Assembly: GCA_965178125.1 (NCBI GenBank)
Contig: OZ237754.1
Coordinates: 496,001 to 560,000 of the forward strand
Source of the DNA: Bilabrum cf. latius
Lineage: Eukaryota; Bigyra: Bicosoecida; Bigyra; Bicosoecida
Reading direction: 5' to 3'
Length of the DNA stretch: 64,000 nucleotides
Shown here: piece after piece, positions 36,156-47,000 of the stretch
Numbering within the stretch: the first letter of the stretch is position 1
How the letters are laid out: each line of letters opens with the position of its first letter
Made by a program: the position numbers and the translations under genes
Notes under the pieces: generated by a model
What the model was told of the DNA's origin: nothing
The model's database searches: none
Seen by the model: the letters and a program-made list of their open reading frames with translations, nothing else

Positions 36156-39100
36156 TCAAGAATCCATCCGTTCCTCCGCCTTTGTAATGGCCACGCAGAA
36201 CTAGCGGACCACCTCCAGCAGCGGCGCAGTCTCGATGTCCTCCGCGGTCCTGCCCTTCTTGCCCCCACCCCCACCTCCACCTCCACCTCCACCGCCAACC
36301 CCAGCCACAGCCCCAGCGCCGGATGCAGCGCCCCCACCAGTACCTGAAGAGGTTCCTTCCCGAAGCAGTGCATCAATCGGCAGCGCAAAGTGCCGCCTCA
36401 GCCTCTCTGCCTGTCGCAGGCACCTCCTCCTCGCCTCCTTCACTTCACCCACGAGCGCAGACAACCTGGCCTCTGCCGCAGCGAGTGCGACCACCATCCT
36501 GAGATCACGCCGCTCTGCCGGACCCGCCGGTTCTAAAGCAAACGGTGCCGCCTTCTTTTCAGATGCTGGTTGTGCCAATGATCCACCTCCGGATCCTCTG
36601 GGTTCTACCTGCCCGTGCTTCCACTTGCTCGAGCTATCTGATCCCTTCGGCTCCACTTTCTTCTTCGCTGCCTTCTTTCTCTTTCTCTTCAATGCTTTCT
36701 TCTTGCCCTTGGTCTGGATCGCTGCAAGAAGCGCGAAGCGGCCTCCACCAGCACCCTTGCTCGCCGGCTCGGCTGCGTCCACGCCATCGGTAGTGTCTTG
36801 GGATGGTTTCACCGCTTCCTGCTCGGGGGGCTTGGCACGAGATCCGCATGCCTCGGAGCTCGGTTCCACGGCGACGTCTGTTTCCGTGCTTGCAGAAGCC
36901 ACGGCCTCCCTAGCTCCCCTTGCCTCTTCTGCATCTCGCTGAGTGGCAAGTTTCTCAGCCTTCACGAGCTTGAGCCAGCCATCTAGCCGCTGCAACCGCT
37001 TGTTGCAGTCTGCCAGAGCTGTGTGCGCAGCTGCATGTAATGAAGGCAGCTCGCGTGATAGCATGGATTTGATGCTTGCCGTAGCGGACACGTCAGTGCC
37101 AGAACTCGAAGCAGCCGCAGCGCCACCTGTCCCTGTCCCTGTCCCTGTCCCTGCTTTCGTGCCATCGGCTGCCTCTCCAGCCGGACTTGCGGGTGGTGTC
37201 TTTGGCTTGGCCGCTTCACTTCCGATCCCCGCTTTACGGACAGTTTTGGGCTTATTGGGCGGAGCTGGTGGCAGGGCTGCGTCAGACTAGGACGCCCTCA
37301 GGCTGAAGCCCGGCGTGCTGGGTGCTTGGGGCTGTGCGGCACTCGAAGCATCCGCTGGTGCAACGGCAGGCGTACTGCTGGCTGCTGCGCTACTGCTTGA
37401 TACTGGTACCACGGGGGTGCTTGCTTTGATCCTCTCGTGTATCTCTGCCTTTCCATGGGACGGCCCGCCGCCGCTCTAAATCTGTTTCCGAAGACCTGCC
37501 ACGAGAATGTCAGCCGCGGTCGTCTTGCCATCGTACGCCTTGAGAAACGCGAGTCGGTCTAGCGATGCCAGCGAGAACCCCCTGGCGTTGCCTTTGTTCG
37601 GCAATCCTCGATTCAGGAAGTTCCCGAAGGCCAAGGCGAGGAGCAGAAGATCGTGGAACGTCGAGCTGTCCACGAGCTCGCCAAGCGCGCACCGGACCGT
37701 CCCCAGGCACTCCATCGCCTCCGCAGCCGCGGAACTCGCTTCCATGGAGGCCTCCCAGCACCGCACTTTCTGGTCAAAGCGCCGAATGCACGCCATTTTG
37801 CGAAGGTACGCCTCCGTGCTGGAGAGCCTGCCGGCATCCCTGTCGCTCACCTTCACGAGAGCCGCGGCCTCCTCGGGCTTCGGCCTCAGCGCAAAGAGCG
37901 CCAGAGCGGCTGACTGGCACTCGGCACGAGTCCTCAGACCCAGCACGCCCGGATCAATGCTCGAGAGACAGTCGGCCAGCTGGTCGAATCCGATGGCCCG
38001 ATATCGTTTGAGAGCGATAGAGGCGTTCTGCACCCGGCGCCCGTCTAGCACAGCCAATGGGCCAGCAGGCGTACCGCTGCCTTGGCCACCTGAGGAGGCA
38101 GCACCACCGGACGTACCACCGCTCTTCTTGCCGCGCCCTTTCTTCTTCTTCTTCTTGGGCTTTGCCCTGGCTGTGAACAGCTCGGCCATGGGGCCGATAG
38201 TCTCGGCGCACCCCTCCACCAGCTCCTGGGCCCGCTTGACCGACACAGACGCCTCCCAGAAACTGATGTCATCCGTTTCCCACGCGCTGCCAGTGCGCTT
38301 TAATCCACCCAGGCGGAAACTGCTGCCGCCGCTCGGCGACTGGTACAGCGGACTGCCGAGAACCGACCCGTGCACAGCAACAGGGGCGCCCAGACCTGGC
38401 CTGCGCAGTTCTCCAGCCGTACCAGCAGAGTCATCGGTTGACCGCTCCCGCATGAGCAGCCCAGCTCCCTCCCCTGCCCCTGCCGCCAGTTCCCAGTGCA
38501 GCCGTTTTCGAGCCACACTTGGAATGACCTTCCGACCCACATCGTCGTCCGACACACAACCTCGTTCTCCGCTCCCTGGCTCTGGCAGCGCCACCACATG
38601 CTGTTTCGGGATGAGCTTGGAGGTTGCAGCGATTGCCGTTGCTCCTGCCGTGCGAGCAAGCGATGATCTGCCCCGAACTGCAAGCGCCCTCCGTGCGCGC
38701 CCCCTGTGGCCCCTTGCGATGGCCCCTCCCCCTCCCCGTCCCCTTCCCTTTCCGTTGGACCGGCCGGAGCTTGGGCCCAGGCCCAAGTCAGCAAGCTGTG
38801 CCTTGGAGAACACAAACACGAAGAGGTGACCCGCCGCATCGTTCCGCATTTTTGATGCGACCACGTGTGGGGGCAGACCGACCTTCAGGGACTTTTTGTG
38901 CTTCTCTACTGCGAGGCGATCTGCCTCCGTGAGATCCACAATGGGAGTGTCGTCTGTGCGGATGGCGGCGCGGTGGTCCGTCCTCGATGGTTGCTCAGGG
39001 GTGGTTTGACTACAGCACTGTTCAGCAAGCAGCGCGGGGTCCAGCCCCTCCCCGCGCATCTTGTGATGCACCGCTCCCTCGGGCACACCGCGCTGCAGCA

Positions 39101-40850
39101 TCAGCCGGAATCGAGACACGTCCGGTGCATCGCTGGCAGGAGCAGGTGCAGGAGCAGGAGCAGGTGCAGGTGCAGGAGCAGGAGCAGGTGCAGGTGCAGG
39201 AGCAGGAGCAGGAGCAGGTGCAGGAGCAGGAGCAGGTGCAGGTGCAGGTGCAGGTGCAGGTGCAGGTGCATGCGAGCCATCCTGGTCCAGCAGCGCGGGG
39301 TCCAGCCCCTCCCCACGCATCTTGTGATGCACCGCTCCCTCGGGCACACCGCGCTGCAGCATCAGCCGGAATCGAGACACGTCCGGTGCATCGCTGGCAG
39401 GCGCAGGAGCAGGCGCAGGAGCAGATGCAGGAGCAGATGCATGCGAGCCATCCTGGTCCAGCAGCGCGGGGTCCAGCCCCTCCCCACGCATCTTGTGATG
39501 CACCGCTCCCTCGGGCACACCGCGCTGCAGCATCAGCCGGAATCGAGACACGTCCGGTGCATCGCTGGCAGGAGCAGGTGCAGGAGCAGGAGCAGGTGCA
39601 GGAGCAGGTGCATGCGAGCCATCCTGGTCCAGCAGCGCGGGGTCCAGCCCCTCCCCACGCATCTTGTGATGCACCGCTCCCTCGGGCACACCGCGCTGCA
39701 GCATCAGCCGGAATCGAGACACGTCCGGTGCATCGCTGGCAGGAGCAGGTGCAGGAGCAGGAGCAGGTGCAGGTGCAGATGCCAATAGGGTTACAGGTGC
39801 AGCCGCTGGTGCTAGTGCTGGTGCCGAACAGTTGTCGGCGTGTGGTCTGGCTGCTGGTGCGGCAATCTACGATCTATCCTGAGCAGAAGAATGGACCACC
39901 GCAGTGTTAATTTCACCCTGCGCAGATATAGACTGCCCTAGCCTGCCCTGGATCGCGCGGGGTGCGGTCGCCCCCGCTTGCTCCTACCTGCGCCTCTCCT
40001 CCCGCTCTCTTGCATTCTCACTGGCCCTTTTGACGAGTCTCTCTATAGATGCAATTGAGTTTGAGCTCATGGATGAAGACAGGCCGGAACTCGCCAGGCT
40101 GGAGCGTTCCCATGCTCGCACGGGTGAGCTGAGGGCAGCGTGCTGCTCCCGCTCGTGCTCGTCTGCTCCCTCCGGCCAGCTTCGACTTTTCCCCGCAGGC
40201 AGGTCTTCTTGGGCCATAGGATTTGGACCATCGTTGCCAGGTGATGAGTTTCCTTCTGTCCCGAACTCGAGCCTTGCCTCTAGGGGAGATCCGTCGTTGG
40301 ATACCCGACACGATCGTTGCAAGGGTGGTTCTGAGACTACCGTAGATGGCGCCGATGAGGACTGCAGCGTTTGATTTGCAGACTGCGATCTTCGCAACTA
40401 CCTGGCAGAAAACCGACCGGCTCCACCCGTCGGACTAACCAACGTAAAATCAAGAGCAAATGCTCTTGCGCTTGCAGGTGATCGTGCCTGTATCCTCTGT
40501 ATTGCTCGGCTAAGTAACGGAGTTTTGGGGCCGTCTGAAGGTGTAATTGATACTAAGTATTTCATCCACGTGTTCATGCTACGTCGTTTCATCCGAAGTT
40601 GCCATATCCGACACATTTCGATAAACAGAACAGCAGACGACTACTGTTCGGCCTACCTTCTCAAAATTACGCCCGCAGGAGGCTTTACCAACGGCTCAGG
40701 GCTTTCACAAGTATCAAAGAATGACATGACACTCCAATTAGCAGGATGCACGAAAGTTTGCTTGACCTGGCCTGACAACTCGCAACGGCTCCAAACCCCA
40801 CCGGCGCCGCGAGAGGGATTGGCCAGTGGTTCCGCACGGATTGCCAGCAT
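36156..40850 (-). CDS. formin (FH2 actin nucleator) with repeated GVP-type motifs
   Basis: Exon 1 40850-40657, intron 40656-40435 (GTAGGC...TGGTTAG, 222 nt), exon 2 40434-36156 (TGA): 1,490 residues, six TAGs. The FH2 domain is clear in order: KRLHWE, SFWEASV, LFTARAKPK, VLDGRRVQNASIALKRY, KPEEAAALVKV, LSSTEAYLRKMACIRRF, then FHDLLLLALAFGNFLNRG, KGNARGFSLASLDRL and KAYDGKTTAADILVAGLRK. TAG 37478-37476 follows the last piece and the domain continues past it to its C-terminal helices. Upstream of FH2 are four near-identical copies of a motif, RFRLMLQRGVPEGAVHHKM then GEGLDPALL, plus a diverged fifth (KHKKSLKVGLPPHVVASKM). Such motifs occur in CCDC53/WASH-type and protist actin regulators. They are separated by Ala-Pro repeats that stand in for an FH1 profilin-binding region. 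Formins nucleate and elongate unbranched actin filaments. The start at 40850 is the first ATG after an in-frame TAA. Confidence 0.88.
36263..36302 (+). repeat. CCACCT microsatellite
   Basis: cacctccac units that encode a poly-Gly run near the C-terminus of the formin on the minus strand. Confidence 0.7.
39130..39785 (-). repeat. 171-bp coding tandem repeat plus GCACCT/GCTCCT microsatellite
   Basis: The phrase tgcgagccatcctggtcc recurs at 39271, 39442 and 39613, a perfect 171-bp period. Each unit carries one GVP-type motif plus a variable Ala-Pro hexamer run. A first, slightly diverged unit lies at 39020-39130. The near identity of the copies points to recent duplication. Confidence 0.9.
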
Positions 40851-40908
40851 TTCAGATTCGATATCTCGTAGCTGCAAGATGCAATTATTTGCAATGTTAT
40901 CCGATTAA
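40851..40908. promoter_or_regulatory. 58-bp divergent intergenic/promoter region
   Basis: Only 58 bp separate the start codons of the formin (minus) and the ICME-like gene (plus). The spacer is AT-rich (gcaattatttgcaatgttatc) and has in-frame TAA stops bounding both genes, so both promoters must overlap here or in the 5' coding parts. Confidence 0.5.
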
Positions 40909-43707
40909 ATGATCCAATCATGTGTATGTCCATCCTTGAGGTAGGCAGGAGCTCTGTTGGTCACCCCTGTGCTGCTATTCGTATGGGTAGGTCGACTGAT
41001 CGAGCTTACGGGAGTCCGCTGGTTGCCGTTCTTGGCGGGAATCGTAGGTTATTCGGTCGCTCTGCTGCCTGCATTTGCACAGGGAACACTGGCGTGGTTG
41101 CTTGCTCCAAATGTCAGGCTGAGTATACCTTACGGTAGGCACAGAAGAAACGAGCTAGATGTGTACCTCCCTGTTCACATCGATTTGGCTTTGCGGGCTG
41201 GTGTAGCCATCGAGAAATTACCATCACCACGGGCGTGCGTCCTATTCTTCCCCGGGGGCGCCTGGTCGGTTGGCTTTCGAGGCTGGGCTGCTCTCTTTGG
41301 GATGCAGTTGGCGTAGCAGGGCATTCTAGCTTTCTGTGCAGACTACAGGAATTTCCCGCAGGCTGACGGCTACGAGGCTACGCAAGATGCCCAGCGTGCT
41401 CTGGGATGGGTGCAGCGAAACGCTTGGCAGTTCGGATGGAGGGGTGGGCCGGTGTGGGTCGCGGGCCAGTCTGCCGGTGCGCACATCCTGTCCTTGGCCC
41501 TCATCGAACGGGCTGCAAGGGAACACAGGGACAGGTCACGATTCAACGACACCATGCGCAGCTCAATTGCAGCTGGTGAGAACACTGCCACTCGCAAAGG
41601 AGTGCAGCAGCAACAACTGGTGGAAGAGGGACATTAGCAGACTGTTTCCTCAACATCAAACGGCCGAACGGCCAGCATAGGAGCCACAAGAACCACCAAA
41701 TAGAGCAGCCTCCGTACGAGTGGAAATGCAAGGGCACCTGGCGAGCTCTCTGGTGCCGATGCAAGCTCGCACTCGCTGTCAGAGCAGGTGCTGGCGCGGA
41801 GGATGGGAAGAGAGCACTGGAGTGGGGCCGTGTTCAACCGACGGACGCGCGTGCAGACCAGCATGCTGGGCGACCTGCACGACTTGCACGAGCTGCACGA
41901 GCTTGGTCACACGACAGGGATTTCTACTACCGCATAGAACACCAGCGCACCGGCCTCGGCCTCAGAAGCAGCAGGAGACCGAATCGCTTCCAGCAGTGGC
42001 GCGACCTTCCGCGAATAGAGCTGCCTGAGCGGCTGCCTGCAGCTTCCCAGTCGAGGCATGCGAGGCCTGTGGTCCTGGGTGGAGTGGACGAGGCAGGTTG
42101 CCCTGTTTCTGGGGGACTTGGTACGCTGGCTGGCTGCGCTCGCGGTGATGATGCCGTACCGTCTGACGGTATGGACTGTGACGTCAGCCTACGTGGCACT
42201 CCAGAGCGTCCGCGGCCAGGACGTTCTCGCAGAGGACCTGGCGTGGTTCGGTGGCACAGGCAGCAAAGACGTCGCATTGGAGGGAATGCCACAGGGCGGA
42301 GACGCAATGCCGCCTGTGCCCATACTTGAGGGTGAGTGGCAGCACGTGGCCAGGTGGCTGACCGGGATTGCAGATTACGGTATGGCAAATAAGGCAAGCG
42401 TGTCGGACTCGATTCAGTCGGATCGAAGTGGCAGCAAAGGTAACAGCAGTGCGCATGAAAATGAAATTGGTACTGCTGCACAGGTGACTGGCCCGCACCC
42501 CAGCCATGCAGCCTCCCAGGAAGCTGCGGGACCCACGCTTAGGCTAAGGCCAAGGCCGGGCAGGGGAGGCTTGTTGGACGTCAACAAGCAGCACCGGGGT
42601 AGATGGCTGGACTGGGCGACTAGGCCTTACCCGCAAGGGTTAGACCACTACTCACCCAGCCTGGGAAGCAGCCTCACTGGGGGGTTAGACCAACAAAGTA
42701 AAGGTGTAGACCAACAAAGTAAGAGTGCAGGCTCGCAGTCCCTGGTCCGTTCGCGCGAGCATGCGAGAGAGCAAGGCTGGGAGGAGACGGGCCTGCATCG
42801 AGTGGCGGGAGTGTTCCTAATGAGCGGGCCGTACGACATGCAGGCAGCCGCGAAGCAGTTCATTAAGAGAGGCATGTCGGTTGCGATGCTTCTCGGTATC
42901 ATGGGGGGCCAAGGCAACCTCAAGAGGATGTCGCCGCAGCACAGGTTGCGCATGGGGGTGGCCGATGGCGTGCTTCCTGTCCCGAGGGGACCAGCTCCAG
43001 TGCCTTCCGGCACGCCGTCATTGGACGATGATGCCAGCAGCCATGAGCATGTATCGCCTGTTGCGCAAAGCCAGTCTCCCTCCGGTCTCCATGGGTCGAG
43101 TGCCAGCGGGAGAGCGGCAGGTGCAACTAGCGGGGTGTCTGGCGGGGTCCTGCCACCCTTTTATTTCCTGCACGGTTCTGTTGACCGCTGCGTTGGACCC
43201 GAGAGCTCTGAGGGCATGTGCACTGCATTGCGGCAGCACGGCGTGCCAGCCAGCTGCGTGGTGCTGGAGGGAGTCACGCACACGGACCCCATCCTTGAGC
43301 TGCCCATGGAGGGTTTCGATCTCGCGAGCGATTCGATGGATATGTTGATTCGGACTGGTTCCTTAGACGGCATCGAAGCGTCGTTTGAGGAGTGGAGGGG
43401 TCATCGCGAGCGAGGCGTGTCAGGATTAGGAGCAGGGTGGTGCTCTTGGTTGCAGTACTGTGGGCGGAGCAGGAACGGGCAGGCAGATCAGGTATTGGAC
43501 GACGGCGGCATGACAGGAAAATTTGATCGCGCTCCCGATCCAGCGCGGGGCGATTCGTCGTCGGCTGTATTGCCTGCTGGGTGGGAGGGCTGGATGCCTG
43601 GATGCCTGGCGAGGCTGTTTTGCACAACGTAGCTCACCCCGGTGTACGGCCGTAGGATGGTGCATCCGGTTGCGGTGGCATTGGGTCGGTGGTTCAATCC
43701 GTTTTGA
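40909..43707 (+). CDS. alpha/beta hydrolase, isoprenylcysteine methylesterase (ICME)-like
   Basis: The frame from ATG 40909 (TAA directly upstream) to TGA 43705-43707 gives 932 residues with seven TAGs. It matches the ICME/esterase family: membrane segments at residues 12-60 (TPVLLFVWVGRLIELTG, LPFLAGIVGYSVALLPAF), RRNELDVYLP, FFPGGAWSVGFRGWAALFG, DYRNFPQADGYEATQDAQ, nucleophile in VAGQSAGAHI, and far downstream FYFLHGSVDRCVGP (acid) and GVTHTDPILELP (His). TAG 41314 lies between QLA and QGILAF, in the conserved helix. ICME enzymes remove the C-terminal methyl ester of prenylated proteins in the ER membrane; other esterase substrates are possible. A roughly 500-residue low-complexity insertion with a membrane-like stretch (QVALFLGDLVRWLAALAVMM) separates the nucleophile from the acid and His, which is unusual. 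Confidence 0.8.
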
Positions 43708-44040
43708 AGGCAGCTCTCGTTGGCCTTGGGCTTCGGCGCCGCGCAATCGAGTGTGGCGTGACGGAACTTTGTCGCGCACCGAAGGATCCCGTCTCTACAT
43801 AGCTCACTACCGATAGCATTTCCTAGTAAGATCTCTTCATGATATATTTGCAGCGTGCCATTGCATCTAGGCAAGGAGCGTTGGTCGTCTTCGGCCTTGT
43901 ATCGTACGCATACAGAGCCACCCTGTTTGAATTGGCTGGCTGCCGGATTCGTCCTGCCTGCATGCCTGCCACATTCAGTCTATCAATGTTTCCTCCCACA
44001 ATATTTTGCAGGACTATTCAAACGAACTTATTTTGCGCCT
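43708..44040. other. intergenic region
   Basis: 3' flank of the ICME-like gene and 5' flank/promoter of the HMG-ISWI gene. No conserved ORF or repeat is seen. Confidence 0.5.
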
Positions 44041-47000
44041 ATGTCGTCTGACGCTGGCAGGCCAAAGACCGCGTACTAGCTGTTCGTATCAGATTTCTTC
44101 AGGAAGCACCGCGAAGGGACCTTGCCCGGAGAATGGCAACCTGAAAGCTCAGACCAAGTTGGCGACGATGGCGGGGGATCAGGTGCTCTTGGTGGCGGTA
44201 AAATGATGGCGCACACATCAAAACTTTGGAAGTAGGTTCTCTCCGATTCTGACAAGCGGCCGTACGAGGACGATGCAGCCAAGCTACTTAAAGCCCACGA
44301 GCAGGAAGAAGCCCGACGGGACGCCGAAAGACTTGCGGAGCTGGAGCGCAGGCGGACAGAGAGAGAAGAAGCACCGGAGGATCGCTCGGCTCGCGGCGCC
44401 AGGGCCATCATGGACGCCGAGCGCCTCGCCGAAGAAGAGAGGCTTGCTGAGAGAGAGGCGAGGCGGAAGGAAATTGAAAGCTCCCTATCGCCAGCTGAGC
44501 GACGGGCAAGAGAGGCGTGAGCTCAATATACTCAACTCCGGTGTCCCGGACGTTGGCATCACGATTCCTGTCGGACCCGACTTCGGTCGAGCACTTGCTT
44601 CGCGGAAATGAGTCTGCTACGAATTCACCAGCGCAGGCCCTTAATTGCAATTTTCTCGATATTTCTCCCCCCACTCGCCGCAGCAAGCGCGCCAAGCGCA
44701 AGGCATCCGTGGAGAAGGCCCGCGCCGCCCGTCGCAAGACCGAGAAAGAGCTCGACAGGCAGCTGGATCGCCTACGGAAGAAGCAGGCAACCGCACAGAA
44801 GAGGAGAGTCAAGTACCTCCTTGGCCTCAGTGACATCTTTAGGCATTTCATGGACGGTGATGAGGCGCCGGGCAGCAGCCCATCCTCGCCCCCATCATCC
44901 TCGTCCTCGTCCTCATCGGCTGCAGCCGCCGAGGCAGGCCAGCCCGCCGCCATCTCAAGCCCGCCTGGCAGCCCAGCCAGGGGCGGCGCTTCTGGTGAGC
45001 CTCGCGGCTTGCAGTCTCCGTCTCGGCGCTTGCAGCGTAGCCAAAGCATGGACGAGACGCAGCGGCAGGCGCAGGAGGAAGAGGAGAGGCATCTGGCCGG
45101 CGAAGACGAGGATGAGGCAGAGGACGCTTCTGGCGCTTCTGGCGCATCTGACGGCGATGAGGGTGAGGACGAAGAGGGCAGCGATGAAGACGAGGACGAG
45201 GAGGAGGAGGAGGAGGAGGAGGACGAAGCCGTTGCCTCAAGCATCAAGTCAAAGGGCAAGAGCAAGAGCAAGGGAAAGTCAACGCGCCGTGCCAGCACCT
45301 CAGGCGCAGTAGTTGCCCCCACGACGAGGCTGACCAGGCAGCCAAGCGTGATCGAGTTCGGAACCATGCGCGACTACCAGATCGAGGGCTTGAATTGGAT
45401 GATCGGGCTGCAGGACACCGGTCTCAACGGCATCCTGGCCGACGAGATGGGACTGGGCAAGACACTGCAGACGATCAGCCTCCTGGGCTACAACCTCGAG
45501 TACCGCAAGGTGAGGGGCCCACACCTTGTGCTCGTCCCCAAGTCAACGCTGGCCAACTGGTGCAACGAGTTCAAGCGCTGGTGTCCGTCACTGAGAGCCC
45601 TTCGCTTCCACGGGACCAAGGAGGAGAGGCAGGAGATCATGGACACCAGGCTGCTGCCAGGGCAGCTGGAGGAAGACAGGGACTGGGACGTCTGCGTGAC
45701 CACCTACGAGATGGCCATCATAGAGAGGGGCTGCCTGGGCCGATTTCCTTGGCAGTACCTCGTCATCGACGAGGCCCACCGCCTGAAGAACGAGAGCTCC
45801 ACTCTAGCGAGGGTCGTCCGCAATTTCGCCGTGGCGCACCGGCTGCTGCTCACGGGCACGCCTTTGCAGAACAACCTGCACGAGCTCTGGGCGCTGCTCA
45901 ATTTCCTGCTGCCTGACGTGTTTGGCGATTCCGACGCGTTTGACAGCTGGTTCGACGTGAACAGCGGGGACGAAGACGCGAAGAAGAACATGATCACGCA
46001 GCTGCACCGCATCCTCCGGCCCTTTATGCTCAGGAGGGTCAAGAAGGAGGTGGCCAAGTCGCTGCCGCCCAAGAAGGAGACTTTCCTCTACGTCGGCCTG
46101 TCAGAGACCCAGAGGGGCGTCTACAGGAACGTTCTCAAGAGGGACCTGGGCGCCATCCGAAGCGTGGGTGGCGACGCCGAGATGGCGGCGTCGGGCGACA
46201 AGACCAGGCTGCTCAACATCGTCATGCAGCTGAGGAAGTGCTGCAACCACCCGTACCTGTTCGAGGGAGTAGAGGACCGCACGCTGCCTGCCCTTGGGGA
46301 GCACCTGGTCGAGTCCTCGGCTAAGCTGCAGCTGCTGGACAAGCTGCTGCCGAGGCTCCGCCAGGACGGGCACAGGGTGCTCATCTTCTCCCAGATGACG
46401 AGGATGATGGACATCTTGGAGGACTACTGCGTGATGCGCGGGTATCAGTACTGCCGCCTGGACGGGCAGAGCTCGTACGAGCACAGGGAGCAGGCCATCG
46501 ACGCGTACAACGCGCCTGGAAGCGACAAGTTCATCTTCATGCTGTCCACAAGGGCGGGCGGGCTGGGCATCAACCTCGCCACGGCCGACACGGTGATCCT
46601 CTTTGACAGCGATTGGAACCCCCAGGTCGATCTGCAGGCCCAGGACCGAGCCCACAGGATCGGGTAGACCAAGCCGGTTATCGTCTACCGGTTGATCACG
46701 GCCGACACCATCGAGGAGCGCGTGGTGGAGAGAGCCATGGTGAAGCTGAAGCTCGACGCCGTGGTGGTGCAGCAGGGTCGGCTGGCAGACAAGCAGAAGG
46801 CCATGAGCAAAGAGGAAATGCTTTCCATGATCCGGTTCGGTGCCGATGCCGTGTTCCGGCAGACTGGCAAGCAGACCGCGCTGACCGGGTCGGATCTCGA
46901 TGCCATCCTGGCCCGCGGCGAGGAGAGGACGAGGGAGATCACGGGCAAGCTGGAGGAGGCCGCGAAGGAGGCCGCAGGAGGAGAAGAATCCATGCTAGAT

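Noticed and set aside
39020-39785. CRISPR-like array
   Set aside because: The 171-bp units are coding, in frame with a formin, and separated by simple hexamers, not by unique spacers.
38865-39910. Plus-strand ORFs of 307 codons (RSRCR and QEQVQ repeats)
   Set aside because: Both are shadows of the Ala-Pro and GVP-motif repeats of the formin on the minus strand.
40525-40908. Plus-strand ORF of 127 codons
   Set aside because: It is antisense to the formin first exon and intron and has no recognisable content.
40920-40960. gag|gtaggc near the ICME start read as a splice donor
   Set aside because: The frame continues through a TAG (Gln) into the conserved membrane segments, so no intron is needed.
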